The translations under genes were made by a program, and so were the position numbers. Under the pieces are notes generated by a model that did not search any database, had not been told where the DNA came from, and worked only from the letters and a program-made list of their open reading frames with translations. From Flavobacteriales bacterium (GTDB lineage: Bacteria > Bacteroidota > Bacteroidia > Flavobacteriales_D > Sanyastnellaceae), in the NCBI GenBank assembly GCA_018402085.1, contig JAGYJM010000002.1:1302001-1366000 (forward strand): 64,000 nt of DNA, written 5' to 3'. How positions within the stretch are numbered: position 1 is the stretch's first letter; each line of letters starts with the position of its first letter. Positions 41,368-50,947 of the stretch are shown piece by piece.

Positions 41368-42327
41368 TCACTTTTTCAGTCCGATCTCCGCCAGGCGCTC
41401 ATCCAGGTATTCACCTGCACTGATTGGAGCGTACGCAGGTTTTTCGCCTGATTCTACGCAAGACTCGAGACAATCGAGGCGCATTTCAGAACGGGGGTGG
41501 AGGAAGAAAGGTATGGAGAAACGAGACTGGTTCCATTTTTCGCGTGGCGGATTGATAACGCGATGGGTTGTGCTTCGAAGGCGATTATTTGTCAATCGCT
41601 GCAGCATATCTCCTACATTGACCACAATATGATCGGGCAGTGCCGTCACATCTTTCCATTCACCTTGACGGTTCAATACCTGAAGGCCTTCTGCTGAAGC
41701 ACCTATGAGCAGGGTGATCAGATTAATGTCTTCATGCTGCCCGGCTCTTACCGCTGATTTAGGTTCAGAAGTGATCGGCGGGTAGTGTATTGGGCGGAGT
41801 ATGCTGTTTCCGTTATGAATCTTATCGTCGAAGTACGTCTCATCCAGATTCAGGAAGAGTGCGATAGCCCTCAGCATGTAGCGCCCGGTATTTTCAAGCT
41901 CATCGTAAGCCTTTAGTCCGATGCTGTTAAAATCCGGCAATTCATTCGTGAAGACATTATCAGGATACTCGTCTTTGATCGGGTCATCTCCTTCGACTTC
42001 CTGGCCGAAGTGCCAGAACTCTTTCAAATCACCGGCATTGCTGTCTTTTGCGTGTTCTTTACCAAATGAGGTATAACCTCTTTGCCCGGCAAGTCCGGGG
42101 ACTTCATACTTCAATTTAGTTTCCGTAGGAAGCTCAAAAAAAGCTTTCACTTGTTGGTAAAGCTCCTGAACCGTGGAGTCTTGAACCAGGTGGTTCTTCA
42201 CCGCCACAAATCCGATTTGCTCGTAGGCTTTGCCAAGTTGCTGAACAAACTGTGCTTTGCGGTTTTCATCACCGCTAGTGAAATCTGCAAGATCCACGCT
42301 AGGGATCCCCATTACATAATCTTTCAT
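41368..42327 (-). CDS. 2-oxoglutarate/Fe(II)-dependent oxygenase, isopenicillin-N-synthase-like
   Basis: The 319-residue protein has the double-stranded beta-helix iron site: HEDINLITLL (His, Asp) and STTHRVINP (distal His), and the 2OG-binding RFSIPFF segment. The N-terminal PSVDLADF and GFVAVKNH parts fit the DIOX_N region. It hydroxylates or oxidises an unknown small molecule. It starts the run toward the molybdenum cofactor genes and may be co-transcribed with them. Confidence 0.85.
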   Translation of the reverse strand: MKDYVMGIPSVDLADFTSGDENRKAQFVQQLGKAYEQIGFVAVKNHLVQDSTVQELYQQVKAFFELPTETKLKYEVPGLAGQRGYTSFGKEHAKDSNAGDLKEFWHFGQEVEGDDPIKDEYPDNVFTNELPDFNSIGLKAYDELENTGRYMLRAIALFLNLDETYFDDKIHNGNSILRPIHYPPITSEPKSAVRAGQHEDINLITLLIGASAEGLQVLNRQGEWKDVTALPDHIVVNVGDMLQRLTNNRLRSTTHRVINPPREKWNQSRFSIPFFLHPRSEMRLDCLESCVESGEKPAYAPISAGEYLDERLAEIGLKK

Positions 42328-42390
42328 AGTTGTTGATCTTAGTGCTAAAGTACGAATGAAATACCTATCAGCGCTATCTTACACTAGCTG

Positions 42391-43566
42391 TCATTGGTCA
42401 GTTTCTTTAAAGACATCTTCGAGAAGGCGTGAAGAGGCTTCCCAACTGAACCGTTCTACTACAAATTGTCTACCGGCTTCAGCGATTTTCAGCCTGCGGT
42501 GCTGATCATTGAGAAGGTGAACGATCGCTTCAGCTGTTTCATGTGCTCCATTAGCAACCATGAGGTGTTCATTGTGCGTTGCGCCGAGAGCGTTATTGGC
42601 GAGCCGGCTCGTGACACAGGGCACTTGCATGCTCATTGCCTCAAGCAGCTTATTTTGCAAACCGGTACCAATGCGCATAGGTGCGGCGAAGACTGTAGCC
42701 TGCCGGTAGGCATCCCTGATGTCGTCAAGCCATCCTGTTATGATAGTCAGTTCATTTGCAAGGTTCTTAACCCGGCTATGGGGTGATGCTCCAGCCAGCA
42801 GAAGGGTGGCCTTCGGATGTTCAGCCCTAACCAGCGGCATGACTTCACGCGCCAGAAACTCAGCGGTATCGACGTTTGGCGGGTAACTCATATTTCCTGT
42901 GAAGACCACATCATAGACCGCAGCATCCGAGCCTTTTGGCTCGAAAAAAGAAGTATCAACGCCATTCGGAACGACTTGTATAGCCTGCCGTCTTGGATGG
43001 TGAATGAGCTGTTGATCTTGTTTGCTGATGATCGTATGCCGGTCAAAGTAATCATAAATGAGGTTCTCATAGCGCACCAATCTGCGCGACTCAATGCGCC
43101 ATAGCGGCGAGATATACCAGGGAGACCGTCCGGCTAGTCGTTCCATACCCTTGTTCATGGCATCCATATAGTCAAGCGTCTTCGGAATGGTGTACAGGTG
43201 CTTCACATACTCACTGCAACGCACCAGCTGGCAGTAAATATGGTCAGGTGCAAAACGCTCAATCAAGGTATGCACGCTCTTGCGTGCAGCGCGTTGAAGA
43301 AAGTAGTGCACTTGAAACGGGCGGCTTGACATGCTTGCGAGCATCAACCTTGTGAGAATGCGCCAACGAATCAGCGGCACAAAGGCTACTTGCGAACATA
43401 TTTCTTGCAGTGCTTCATGCGCGCCATCAGGTATAGGCTCAGCGCTGAGACAACACAAAAAAACTTCATGACGCTTGTGAAGTTCTTTTACCTGATGGTA
43501 GGAGCGCAACTTATCGCCTTTTTCAAGCGGGAAGGGGATACGACTGACCAATACAAAGACCTTCAT
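42391..43566 (-). CDS. Group 1 glycosyltransferase (TIGR03087-like)
   Basis: The 391-residue GT-B protein starts VLVSRIPFPLEKGDKLRSYHQVKEL, typical of TIGR03087-type sugar transferases, and has a C-terminal nucleotide-binding region (GTGLQNKLLEAMSMQVPCVTS). It should build a cell-surface polysaccharide. It overlaps the next glycosyltransferase gene by four bases (ATGA). Confidence 0.82.
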   Translation of the reverse strand: MKVFVLVSRIPFPLEKGDKLRSYHQVKELHKRHEVFLCCLSAEPIPDGAHEALQEICSQVAFVPLIRWRILTRLMLASMSSRPFQVHYFLQRAARKSVHTLIERFAPDHIYCQLVRCSEYVKHLYTIPKTLDYMDAMNKGMERLAGRSPWYISPLWRIESRRLVRYENLIYDYFDRHTIISKQDQQLIHHPRRQAIQVVPNGVDTSFFEPKGSDAAVYDVVFTGNMSYPPNVDTAEFLAREVMPLVRAEHPKATLLLAGASPHSRVKNLANELTIITGWLDDIRDAYRQATVFAAPMRIGTGLQNKLLEAMSMQVPCVTSRLANNALGATHNEHLMVANGAHETAEAIVHLLNDQHRRLKIAEAGRQFVVERFSWEASSRLLEDVFKETDQ

Positions 43567-44774
43567 AGCTTCAGGGTGTCGCGATAAAACGCCAGAAGTT
43601 TATCGATGATCAGGCGGTTGTCAAAATGTTTCTCAGCCAAGGCACGGGCGGCCATACCGGTTGCTTCGAGCCTCGAACGATTGCGGTTCCACTCCTCGAC
43701 TATGGTTGACCATTCGTTCTCAGACCGGGCGATGCGTAAGTGTCTGCCGTCTTCATAGTCGATACCTTCGGCTCCCACTTGTGTGGTGATAATGGCTTTT
43801 CCCTTAGCCATGCCTTCAATAATCTTCACGCGTATTCCGCCAGCAGACAACAAGGGTACGATCATGATATGGTGGTCATCCATAAATGATTTCGCACATT
43901 CTACCTCGCCATGAATGTGCAAGCCGGCAATGCCCTCAGGAAACATTTCAGGATCAAGTCCACGACCGGCAAGGTGCAGTTCTGCATCTTCGGTGGCACT
44001 GCGAATATTCGGCCAGATGCGTTCAATAAACCAAAGCATTCCTTCGAGATTCGGTCGCCAATCCATGGCTCCAACATGAAACAGCCTGAGCGGAGTGTGG
44101 TCTGTTTGGGTTAAACTCACTTCATAATTATCGAGATCAATACCAAACGGGAGGGTGATGACCGGGCGCGGGCAGCCGAGGCTTGCGTACTTTTCTGCAT
44201 CTCCCGCAGAGATCGCCGCAATACCGTCAACCTCATTAAGCATTCCCAGTTCGTAGCTTTTAAGCTTCTTGCTGAGGTATTTCAGATAAGCACGCTTAGC
44301 CGGATTGCGGGTACCGGTGGCAATGCGATCCCAGATGATGTATTCAAGGTTATGCGAGCGCAAAATGATTTTAGCACGGCGTGCATATCGGCGTATGGTG
44401 CCGATATACGGTGTCATGAAGAGACTTTCAAGGTGAACGATGTCAAACCGCTCTTTTTGAAGCACTCGCTTTAAGCGAATGTCAAAATCAACTGAGAAGA
44501 ACCGGTTGATGTTATACGAATCACGCGTAATCATACTTGAGAACGCATCTACAAGGTTGACGCGGGTATCAACGTAAATGCCTTCGATGTCAGTATCGTG
44601 AATGTAATTTTCTGGCAGCCGGTCGAGCTCCAGGGGATGCTTGTGTGTGAAAATGGTCAGTAATTTCACTTCATGACCTGCATTCAGCAAGCCTTGTGTC
44701 ACGTTGTTCATCGCGATACATCCTCCGTCTTTGGCAGGCACCGGGGGCTTATGACACAGTTGAAGGATCCGCAT
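43563..44774 (-). CDS. Group 1 glycosyltransferase
   Basis: From ATG 44774 this 403-residue GT-B enzyme begins MRILQLCHKPPVPAKDGG and carries the donor-binding EGMAKGKAIITTQVGAEGI motif. The longer frame to 44822 would extend into the LptF/G gene and adds nothing recognisable. The acceptor is unknown. It is sandwiched between LptF/G and another transferase, suggesting an envelope glycan operon. Confidence 0.83.
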   Translation of the reverse strand: MRILQLCHKPPVPAKDGGCIAMNNVTQGLLNAGHEVKLLTIFTHKHPLELDRLPENYIHDTDIEGIYVDTRVNLVDAFSSMITRDSYNINRFFSVDFDIRLKRVLQKERFDIVHLESLFMTPYIGTIRRYARRAKIILRSHNLEYIIWDRIATGTRNPAKRAYLKYLSKKLKSYELGMLNEVDGIAAISAGDAEKYASLGCPRPVITLPFGIDLDNYEVSLTQTDHTPLRLFHVGAMDWRPNLEGMLWFIERIWPNIRSATEDAELHLAGRGLDPEMFPEGIAGLHIHGEVECAKSFMDDHHIMIVPLLSAGGIRVKIIEGMAKGKAIITTQVGAEGIDYEDGRHLRIARSENEWSTIVEEWNRNRSRLEATGMAARALAEKHFDNRLIIDKLLAFYRDTLKL

Positions 44775-46203
44775 TCTTACGTTTGACAAGTTTTTTGAAC
44801 CAGCCGGTGTAGGCTTCGACATTCATAATAGAAGAGTCAGTGGCGGCTTTGTAAGTGAGAAAAACACTCATCGGAAACAGCACTACAGAACTGATCCACA
44901 TGCCTACCATCGGCTCAAGTGAACCGCTTTTTACCATGCGTTCTCCGATGATGGTGACGATATAGTAAAGTAAGAACAAGATAATGGCCACAACCGTAGG
45001 AAGACCAAGTCCGCCTTTTCGGATAATTGCCCCAAGGGGTGCACCAATGAAAAACAAAACGATGCACGAGAATGCCAGAAAGTATTTTCGGTGCCATTCA
45101 ATGGCATATTTATCTGCCATGCGCTCTTTGCCTTCAATGTCTTCTTTAAGATTTTCAATGCTTCGCTGATAATTGCGAACGCTCTCCTGCGCCTGCTGCA
45201 GCGCCCTGAGCTGCTGAGCGTAAGACAAATCGCGGAGGATCATGCGGTTGACATCACCCTTCACCGGAAGTTCGGGCATCGAGGGCGCGATGGTGTCACG
45301 TCGCATCATCAATACCCGTTCACCATAGATCACAAGGTCATCTCGCTTTCGTTCTATGCGCAAGCGAATAGAGTCTGTGGCTTCTTCGAGTTGACGAATG
45401 GTCATCATTTCATAGGCGCTTTTGAAGAGGTCTTCATCTGCTTTATTAAAGCTGAGCGATGAAAGGTCGATGCGCATAACCTGGTGCTCAAACGTACTGG
45501 CTACGTGCGGATTAGAACGATCTTCCGGACGACGTGTATCTTCTTTTTGCTCTTCATAACTGTGGCCTTCATAAAGGTTCAAGAGTAAAAAACGTTTGTC
45601 CTCGGTCTGTTGCATTTTCCCGCGCTTTGCGCGGATCACCATACGGCTACCCTCCGACGGATCGCGATGGTCGTAAATCAGCACATCCGTTAACGCTCCG
45701 GTATCGTTGTCTTTCTGACCAACACGGATCGAAAAACCTTCGATACCGTTGTAAAAAGTACCATCAGAAAGATTGAGTGCCGGCTTCTGCTGGGTGACCG
45801 AAAATAACAACGTTCTGAACTTTAGATTGGCGATAGGCCAGCCGTTATTAGAAAAGTAAAACGCACCGACTCCGATAAGTACAATGAGAATCATTAACGG
45901 ACGTAGTATCCGGATGAGGGAGAGTCCGGCTGACTTCATGGCCGTCAACTCATAATGCTCAGCAAGCGCACCCATCGTCATGATCGATGACATCAGAATC
46001 GCCAGCGGAAGGGCCATATTCACAAATCGCGCTGAAGCGTAAATCATGAGCTCCAGGATCACAGAGGTCTCGAGACCTTTGCCCATCAAGTCATCTGCAT
46101 ATACCCACAGAAACTGCATGTCCAGAATGAACAAGGCAATGACGAAGGTCACGACAAGCGGACCAATAAACGTGCGGATCAGAAGAAGTGCAAGCTTATT
46201 CAA
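44749..46203 (-). CDS. LptF/LptG family lipopolysaccharide export permease
   Basis: The 484-residue protein has three N-terminal and three C-terminal membrane helices around a periplasmic beta-jellyroll region, as in LptF/LptG. These form the ABC permease that extracts LPS from the inner membrane. In Bacteroidota the single annotated gene of this type commonly serves one half of the pair. The start is TTG 46203: there is no ATG before residue 29, and a TATATTTG box lies 14 bases upstream. It leads the operon with the two glycosyltransferases. Confidence 0.87.
   Translation of the reverse strand: MNKLALLLIRTFIGPLVVTFVIALFILDMQFLWVYADDLMGKGLETSVILELMIYASARFVNMALPLAILMSSIMTMGALAEHYELTAMKSAGLSLIRILRPLMILIVLIGVGAFYFSNNGWPIANLKFRTLLFSVTQQKPALNLSDGTFYNGIEGFSIRVGQKDNDTGALTDVLIYDHRDPSEGSRMVIRAKRGKMQQTEDKRFLLLNLYEGHSYEEQKEDTRRPEDRSNPHVASTFEHQVMRIDLSSLSFNKADEDLFKSAYEMMTIRQLEEATDSIRLRIERKRDDLVIYGERVLMMRRDTIAPSMPELPVKGDVNRMILRDLSYAQQLRALQQAQESVRNYQRSIENLKEDIEGKERMADKYAIEWHRKYFLAFSCIVLFFIGAPLGAIIRKGGLGLPTVVAIILFLLYYIVTIIGERMVKSGSLEPMVGMWISSVVLFPMSVFLTYKAATDSSIMNVEAYTGWFKKLVKRKNADPSTVS
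45619..45635 (-). repeat. Weak candidate hairpin in LptF/G gene
   Basis: CCGCGC, then AAA, then GCGCGG on the minus strand, followed by GA. The GATG foot is missing and the loop is short, so it may be chance. Confidence 0.3.
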
Positions 46204-46217
46204 GGGGCAGATTTGCG

Positions 46218-46225
46218 CAAATATA
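46218..46225 (-). promoter_or_regulatory. -7 box of the LptF/G operon
   Basis: TATATTTG on the minus strand, an exact TAnnTTTG match, 14 bases before the TTG start. Confidence 0.5.
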
Positions 46226-46335
46226 CAGGTCTCTGTCTGCCGCTAATCAACAACTTCAACAGCGATATTCACAGTGTTCTGAGGGCAGACCGTGCAAAAT
46301 TTCTATTTTCGACTCCCTAAATGAACTCAGAACAG

Positions 46336-48414
46336 ATGAAAAAAGTGTATTTGCTCTTGACAGGCGTGCTATTCCTGGCGGCTTGCGGCGATAAAACGCC
46401 GGATGCGAACAATGCCGGCACAACCGCAAATGAAACTAGCAATGACTTCGGAAAAGCCGAAACGCATGAAGCTAAAACTGTGGTAGATGAAAACGGATTC
46501 ATCTGGCAGACGGAGCAGTTTGCGGATATTAAAATCTTGCGTTATGATATTCCCGGCTGGGACAAACTAACCGTTGATCAGCGCAAACTTGTGTATTTTC
46601 TGACACAAGCCGGACTTGCTGGTCGTGACATGATGTATGACCAGAATTACCGCCATAACCTGGCGATCCGAAAATCGCTTGAAGCTATCTATACCTCTTT
46701 TGATGGAGATAAAGACACCCGCGGCTGGCAGGCATTTGAGACCTACTTAAAAAGAATCTGGTTTTCAAACGGTATTCACCACCACTATGCAAGTACCAAG
46801 CTCAAACCGGAATTCAGTCGTCAATACATGGATACTCTCATGATCACAACGGGTGTTAGTATCGATGAAGAGCTCCTTACGGTGATCTTTGACCCCTCCG
46901 TTGACGGAAAGAAGGTGGAACAAGACAAGACCAAGGGGCTTGTTGAAAATTCTGCCGTGAACTTTTACGCACCCGGGATCACCACAGAAGAAGCCATCGC
47001 ATATTTCGATTCTATCGAAGTAGAAGGTGACCGTGCCCCCGTATCATACGGCCTCAACAGCCGCCTGATCAGAAATGAAGCTGGTGAGATCACCGAAGAA
47101 GTTTACCGTGTTGGTGGTAAATATGGCCCCGCCCTCGAACAAGTAGTGTTCTGGCTGCGTCAGGCGGTTGAAGTTGCAGAGAACGATAAACAGGCCGCTG
47201 CACTCCGAAACCTGATTGAGTACTATGAAACAGGTGATCTGCGCAAATGGGACATCTACAACATCAACTGGGTGCAGGCCACAGAAGGTGACATCGATTA
47301 CATCAATGGCTTTGTGGAGGTTTACAATGACCCACTCGGACATACCGGGTCGTATGAGACGATCGTGCAGATCAAAGATTTCAATGCCTCTGAGCGGATG
47401 AAGACGCTTATGGAGAATGCACAATACTTCGAACAGGAGAGTCCGATCATGGATGCCCATAAAAAAGAAGAGGTCGTTGGGATCACTTATAATGTCGTGA
47501 ATGTCGTGGGCGAAGCCGGTGACGCTTCACCATCAACCCCGATTGGAGTAAACCTCCCGAACGCCAACTGGATTCGCGTCAAACACGGATCCAAATCCGT
47601 AAGCCTCGGCAACATCGTCAATGCATACGATAAAGCCGGCGGTTCAGGAATTCTTGAAGAATTTTCACATGACCAGGAAGAAGTTGACCGGGCAATGGCA
47701 CATTCAGAATTGGCCGGTAAATTGCATACGGCCATGCACGAGGTGATCGGACATGCCTCCGGTCAACTCGAAGAGGGCGTGAAAACACCAAAGCAAACCC
47801 TCAAAGAACACGCATCAACCATTGAAGAAGGGCGCGCTGACCTTGTGGCGTTGTACTACCTTCTTGACCCGAAAATGGTGGATCTCGGACTCATGGAATC
47901 TCTTGAAGTGGGCAAGGCTGAGTATGACGGTTATATCCGTAACGGGATGCTGACGCAACTTCGCCGTCTCGAACCGGGTGCAGATATTGAAGAAGCTCAT
48001 ATGCGTAACCGAGCATGGGTGTCTAACTGGGTCTATGAAAAAGGAGAGGCCGATAGCGTCATCGTGAAAGTCGATCGCGAAGGCAAGACTTTTTATGACA
48101 TTCGTGACTATGACAAGTTGCGCATGCTCTTCGGGGAGTTGCTGCGCGAAGTTCAGCGTATCAAATCGCAGGGCGATTATGATGCCGCCGATCAACTTGT
48201 ATTGGGTTATGGCGTGAAAGTGAACCCCGAGGTGCATCAAGAAGTACTTGACCGTACTGAAAAACTTGGTATAGCTCCTTACGGCGGCTTCATTAACCCG
48301 GTGCTGCAACCCGTGAAAGATGAAAATGGAAGCATTATCGATGTAGAAGTCACCTATCCGAGCGACTTCATTGAGCAAATGCTTTATTACTCAGAAAATT
48401 ACAGTTTCCTCTAA
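46336..48414 (+). CDS. Dipeptidyl-peptidase III-type zinc peptidase (M49) lipoprotein
   Basis: From ATG 46336 the 692-residue protein has a lipobox (FLAACG, Cys17). The M49 zinc motif is HEVIGH at residues 468-473, and the downstream EEGRAD at 497-502 supplies the third ligand. It should release dipeptides from peptide N-termini. M49 enzymes are usually cytoplasmic, so this envelope-anchored form is notable but occurs in Bacteroidota. The ATG at 46321 would add five residues before the signal; 46336 is preferred. A terminator follows. Confidence 0.86.
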   Translation: MKKVYLLLTGVLFLAACGDKTPDANNAGTTANETSNDFGKAETHEAKTVVDENGFIWQTEQFADIKILRYDIPGWDKLTVDQRKLVYFLTQAGLAGRDMMYDQNYRHNLAIRKSLEAIYTSFDGDKDTRGWQAFETYLKRIWFSNGIHHHYASTKLKPEFSRQYMDTLMITTGVSIDEELLTVIFDPSVDGKKVEQDKTKGLVENSAVNFYAPGITTEEAIAYFDSIEVEGDRAPVSYGLNSRLIRNEAGEITEEVYRVGGKYGPALEQVVFWLRQAVEVAENDKQAAALRNLIEYYETGDLRKWDIYNINWVQATEGDIDYINGFVEVYNDPLGHTGSYETIVQIKDFNASERMKTLMENAQYFEQESPIMDAHKKEEVVGITYNVVNVVGEAGDASPSTPIGVNLPNANWIRVKHGSKSVSLGNIVNAYDKAGGSGILEEFSHDQEEVDRAMAHSELAGKLHTAMHEVIGHASGQLEEGVKTPKQTLKEHASTIEEGRADLVALYYLLDPKMVDLGLMESLEVGKAEYDGYIRNGMLTQLRRLEPGADIEEAHMRNRAWVSNWVYEKGEADSVIVKVDREGKTFYDIRDYDKLRMLFGELLREVQRIKSQGDYDAADQLVLGYGVKVNPEVHQEVLDRTEKLGIAPYGGFINPVLQPVKDENGSIIDVEVTYPSDFIEQMLYYSENYSFL

Positions 48415-48434
48415 GAGGTGGGTAACCTCAACAA

Positions 48435-48464
48435 GAAAGCCGTCCGTAAGGGCGGCTTTTTTTT
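48435..48464 (+). terminator. Intrinsic terminator of the M49 peptidase gene
   Basis: AAAGCCGTCC / GGGCGGCTTT with a GTAA loop and one mismatched pair, followed by a run of eight T. Confidence 0.8.
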
Positions 48465-48541
48465 CAAGTGGGGTAACATTGCCTGCACTTGTATAAGAAG
48501 GTGCTGAGAAACTGTATCTTCGAACCGACCTGAGAAGACCT

Positions 48542-48808
48542 ATGGAAGACCTGAATTTGCGGAAACTGCGACTTATCGAGTTCATTCTCGCTGAACACGA
48601 AGAAGAATCGATTCGGAAGCTCGAGAAAGCTGCTTATCGCATTGCATACGATGAAGACAGCAAAACCAAGATCATTGGCTTCAGACCAAACGGTGTCGCA
48701 GTCATTAAAAGTGACTTTCTGGATGGTATCACACAATCCTTGAAAGAAGTTACCACAGGAGAATACATCAGCCTCGAAGAGCTCGAAAAACGATCTGAGA
48801 ATTGGTAA
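48542..48808 (+). CDS. Antitoxin-like small protein without adjacent toxin
   Basis: The 88-residue acidic protein looks like the antitoxin partner of RelE-type toxins in Bacteroidota: NLRKLRLIEFILAEHEEESI at the N-terminus, IIGFRPNGVAVIKSDF in the middle and EYISLEELEKRSENW at the C-terminus. No toxin gene follows; the next gene is the choice-of-anchor B protein 20 bp away. It may be an orphan antitoxin that protects against mobile modules. Confidence 0.6.
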   Translation: MEDLNLRKLRLIEFILAEHEEESIRKLEKAAYRIAYDEDSKTKIIGFRPNGVAVIKSDFLDGITQSLKEVTTGEYISLEELEKRSENW

Positions 48809-48827
48809 GAGAGAACCTGCACCTTTT

Positions 48828-50798
48828 ATGAAACATCTACTCACCCTGCTGCTCCTCGCAGCCCTTGGGAACCTCTCGGTGGCCCAAACCCTCTGCGAAA
48901 ACGGCTTCGCAGGTGAATTCCCTTGCAACCGTGTCGATATCTGGAGCACACTGTCTCTTGGTGACCTGAACGAAGAGGTGAACACGAACGACATCTGGGG
49001 CTGGACGCATGCCGAAAGCGGTCGTGAATTTGCTATCGTAGGACTGCGAGGCGGTACGGCTTTTGTTGAGGTGACAGATCCTGGTGATCCCGTGGTGATC
49101 GGAAACCTGGCAACGCACACCACCGGCTCGCTCTGGCGCGATATTAAAGTCTACAACGATTACGCCTTCATCGTTTCCGAAGCTTCTGATCATGGCATGC
49201 AGGTCTTTGACCTTAACCAGCTCCTTGACAGCGCAGTGCCATCGAACTTCGAGGCGCAAGCACATTACGGAGGTTTCGGTAATGCCCATAACATTGTTAT
49301 CAATGAAGAAACGGGGTTCGCATACGCTGTAGGCACGCAAACCTTTGAGGGCGGTTTGCACATTGTTGATATCACAGACCCTATAAATCCAGTCATCGCT
49401 GGAGGGTTCGCTGAAGACGGATATACCCATGACGCCCAGGCAGTGATCTATCGCGGTCCTGATGTTAGTTATTGCGGACGAGAAATCGTGTTTGCTTCAA
49501 ATGAAGATACCTTCACCATCATTGATGTAGAAGATAAAGACGACTGCCAGATGATCTCATCCGAGGGCTACCCAACCAATGCTTATGCGCACCAGGGATG
49601 GCTGTCTGAAGACCACCGATATTTCTTTCTCAATGACGAACTCGACGAACTTCAGCAACTCACCACGCAAACAACTACTTACGTTTGGGATATCCAGGAC
49701 CTTGAGAATCCTGAATTGATTTTCGTCTATGACGGTGTGGCAACAAGCATAGATCATAACTATTACAGCCGGTGGGAAATGCTTTTCCAAAGCAACTACC
49801 GAAGCGGACTTCGCATACTCGATATCTCGGCTACCGAAAATCAGAACATTACAGAAATCGGATTCGTTGACACACAACCGGCCGATGACATCACCCAATT
49901 CAGCGGGTCATGGAGTAACTATTGCTACTTCCCAAGCGGTACGGTGGTGTTGACCGATATGTACACCGGAATCTTTGTGGTTCGTCCGCGCGTCAGCACC
50001 GCTGATTTCAAAGTCACCGCTTTTTCAGCACAAGATCAGGTGTCATTGAACACTTACCTCTCATACACTCCTGCAGCGCATAATGTGACATTCAGTAACC
50101 TGCCCGCAGGGGTGACCGCAACGCCTGGAGCCGCTGATTTTCCCGGAGCACAGGAGATAATTCTCAATGGGTTGGGCGGGCTTTCAACCGGAGACTATGT
50201 ATTTACGCTTGAATTGACGCACGACGGTATTTCTGATGCGCATGAAGTCACGTTGACCGTGAGCGATGAAGAAGGGGAGAGCATTGCCGCAGTTTCACCC
50301 ACAGGCACTATTAACACGGTTGACCCGATTTTCGAGTGGAATGCATCACTTGCAAATGCGAATTACACGTTGCAAGTTGCAAGTGATAATGCTTTTACAA
50401 GTATTCTGTTTGAAGAGGAGACAACCGAAACTTCCCTGCAATTGCCGGTTTCGCTACCTGAAGGTGAGTACTTTTGGCGGGTCATCGCGCAGGGCGTCTG
50501 TGGCAATTCGTACACAAGCGACACGGGTAGCTTCGGTATTCTCATCGTTTCTGTATACGAGCAAGCAAAGAATGCCATGAAGGTTTATCCCTTCCCCGCT
50601 GCAGATCAGCTTTACCTTCTTCAACCGGGAATGACCGGAGACATGATAGAGCTTCTCAACGCCTCGGGCAGTCGTATCACAGAGTTACAAATCACCTCTT
50701 CTCAACTTATCCAAATTGATGTCTCTGCGTTGGCTCCGGGGATGTACTTCCTTCGTAACCAGCAAGGAGAGACTTGTCGTTTTTCGGTGATTCGTTAA
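48828..50798 (+). CDS. Choice-of-anchor B secreted protein with T9SS sorting domain
   Basis: The 656-residue protein has a signal peptide (HLLTLLLLAALGNLSVAQ) and the choice-of-anchor B domain (residues ~20-390), a beta-propeller-like LVIVD repeat region (WRDIKVYNDYAFIVSEASDHGMQVFDL). An Ig-like segment follows. The C-terminal ~75 residues are a T9SS type A sorting domain (MKVYPFPAADQLYL, ALAPGMYFLRNQQG). It is exported by the type IX system and attached to the surface or released. Ligand unknown. Confidence 0.9.
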   Translation: MKHLLTLLLLAALGNLSVAQTLCENGFAGEFPCNRVDIWSTLSLGDLNEEVNTNDIWGWTHAESGREFAIVGLRGGTAFVEVTDPGDPVVIGNLATHTTGSLWRDIKVYNDYAFIVSEASDHGMQVFDLNQLLDSAVPSNFEAQAHYGGFGNAHNIVINEETGFAYAVGTQTFEGGLHIVDITDPINPVIAGGFAEDGYTHDAQAVIYRGPDVSYCGREIVFASNEDTFTIIDVEDKDDCQMISSEGYPTNAYAHQGWLSEDHRYFFLNDELDELQQLTTQTTTYVWDIQDLENPELIFVYDGVATSIDHNYYSRWEMLFQSNYRSGLRILDISATENQNITEIGFVDTQPADDITQFSGSWSNYCYFPSGTVVLTDMYTGIFVVRPRVSTADFKVTAFSAQDQVSLNTYLSYTPAAHNVTFSNLPAGVTATPGAADFPGAQEIILNGLGGLSTGDYVFTLELTHDGISDAHEVTLTVSDEEGESIAAVSPTGTINTVDPIFEWNASLANANYTLQVASDNAFTSILFEEETTETSLQLPVSLPEGEYFWRVIAQGVCGNSYTSDTGSFGILIVSVYEQAKNAMKVYPFPAADQLYLLQPGMTGDMIELLNASGSRITELQITSSQLIQIDVSALAPGMYFLRNQQGETCRFSVIR

Positions 50799-50817
50799 GT
50801 AGAACGTCGGTTTTTTT

Positions 50818-50839
50818 TCGCTGCAAAAGCAGCGGATGC
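50818..50839 (+). repeat. Dispersed AAAA-loop hairpin, intergenic copy
   Basis: Stem CGCTGC/GCAGCG, loop AAAA, then GATGC, 21 bases beyond the stop of the choice-of-anchor B gene and preceded by a run of T. This is the only clear copy outside a gene. Confidence 0.75.
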
Positions 50840-50901
50840 GAGGGCTCCTGATCAAGATTCACTTGCCTTGTGCAAGTTTTTGTGAAAAACGTAATGAACA
50901 A

Positions 50902-50927
50902 AAAAGGCTGCCCCCGGGCAGCCTTTT
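50902..50927. terminator. Bidirectional terminator between choice-of-anchor B and clpC genes
   Basis: AAAAGGCTGCCC / GGGCAGCCTTTT, a perfect 12-bp stem with A runs on one side and T runs on the other, so it can serve both convergent genes. Confidence 0.85.
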
Positions 50928-50947
50928 CAATAGGATAAAAGAACGGA

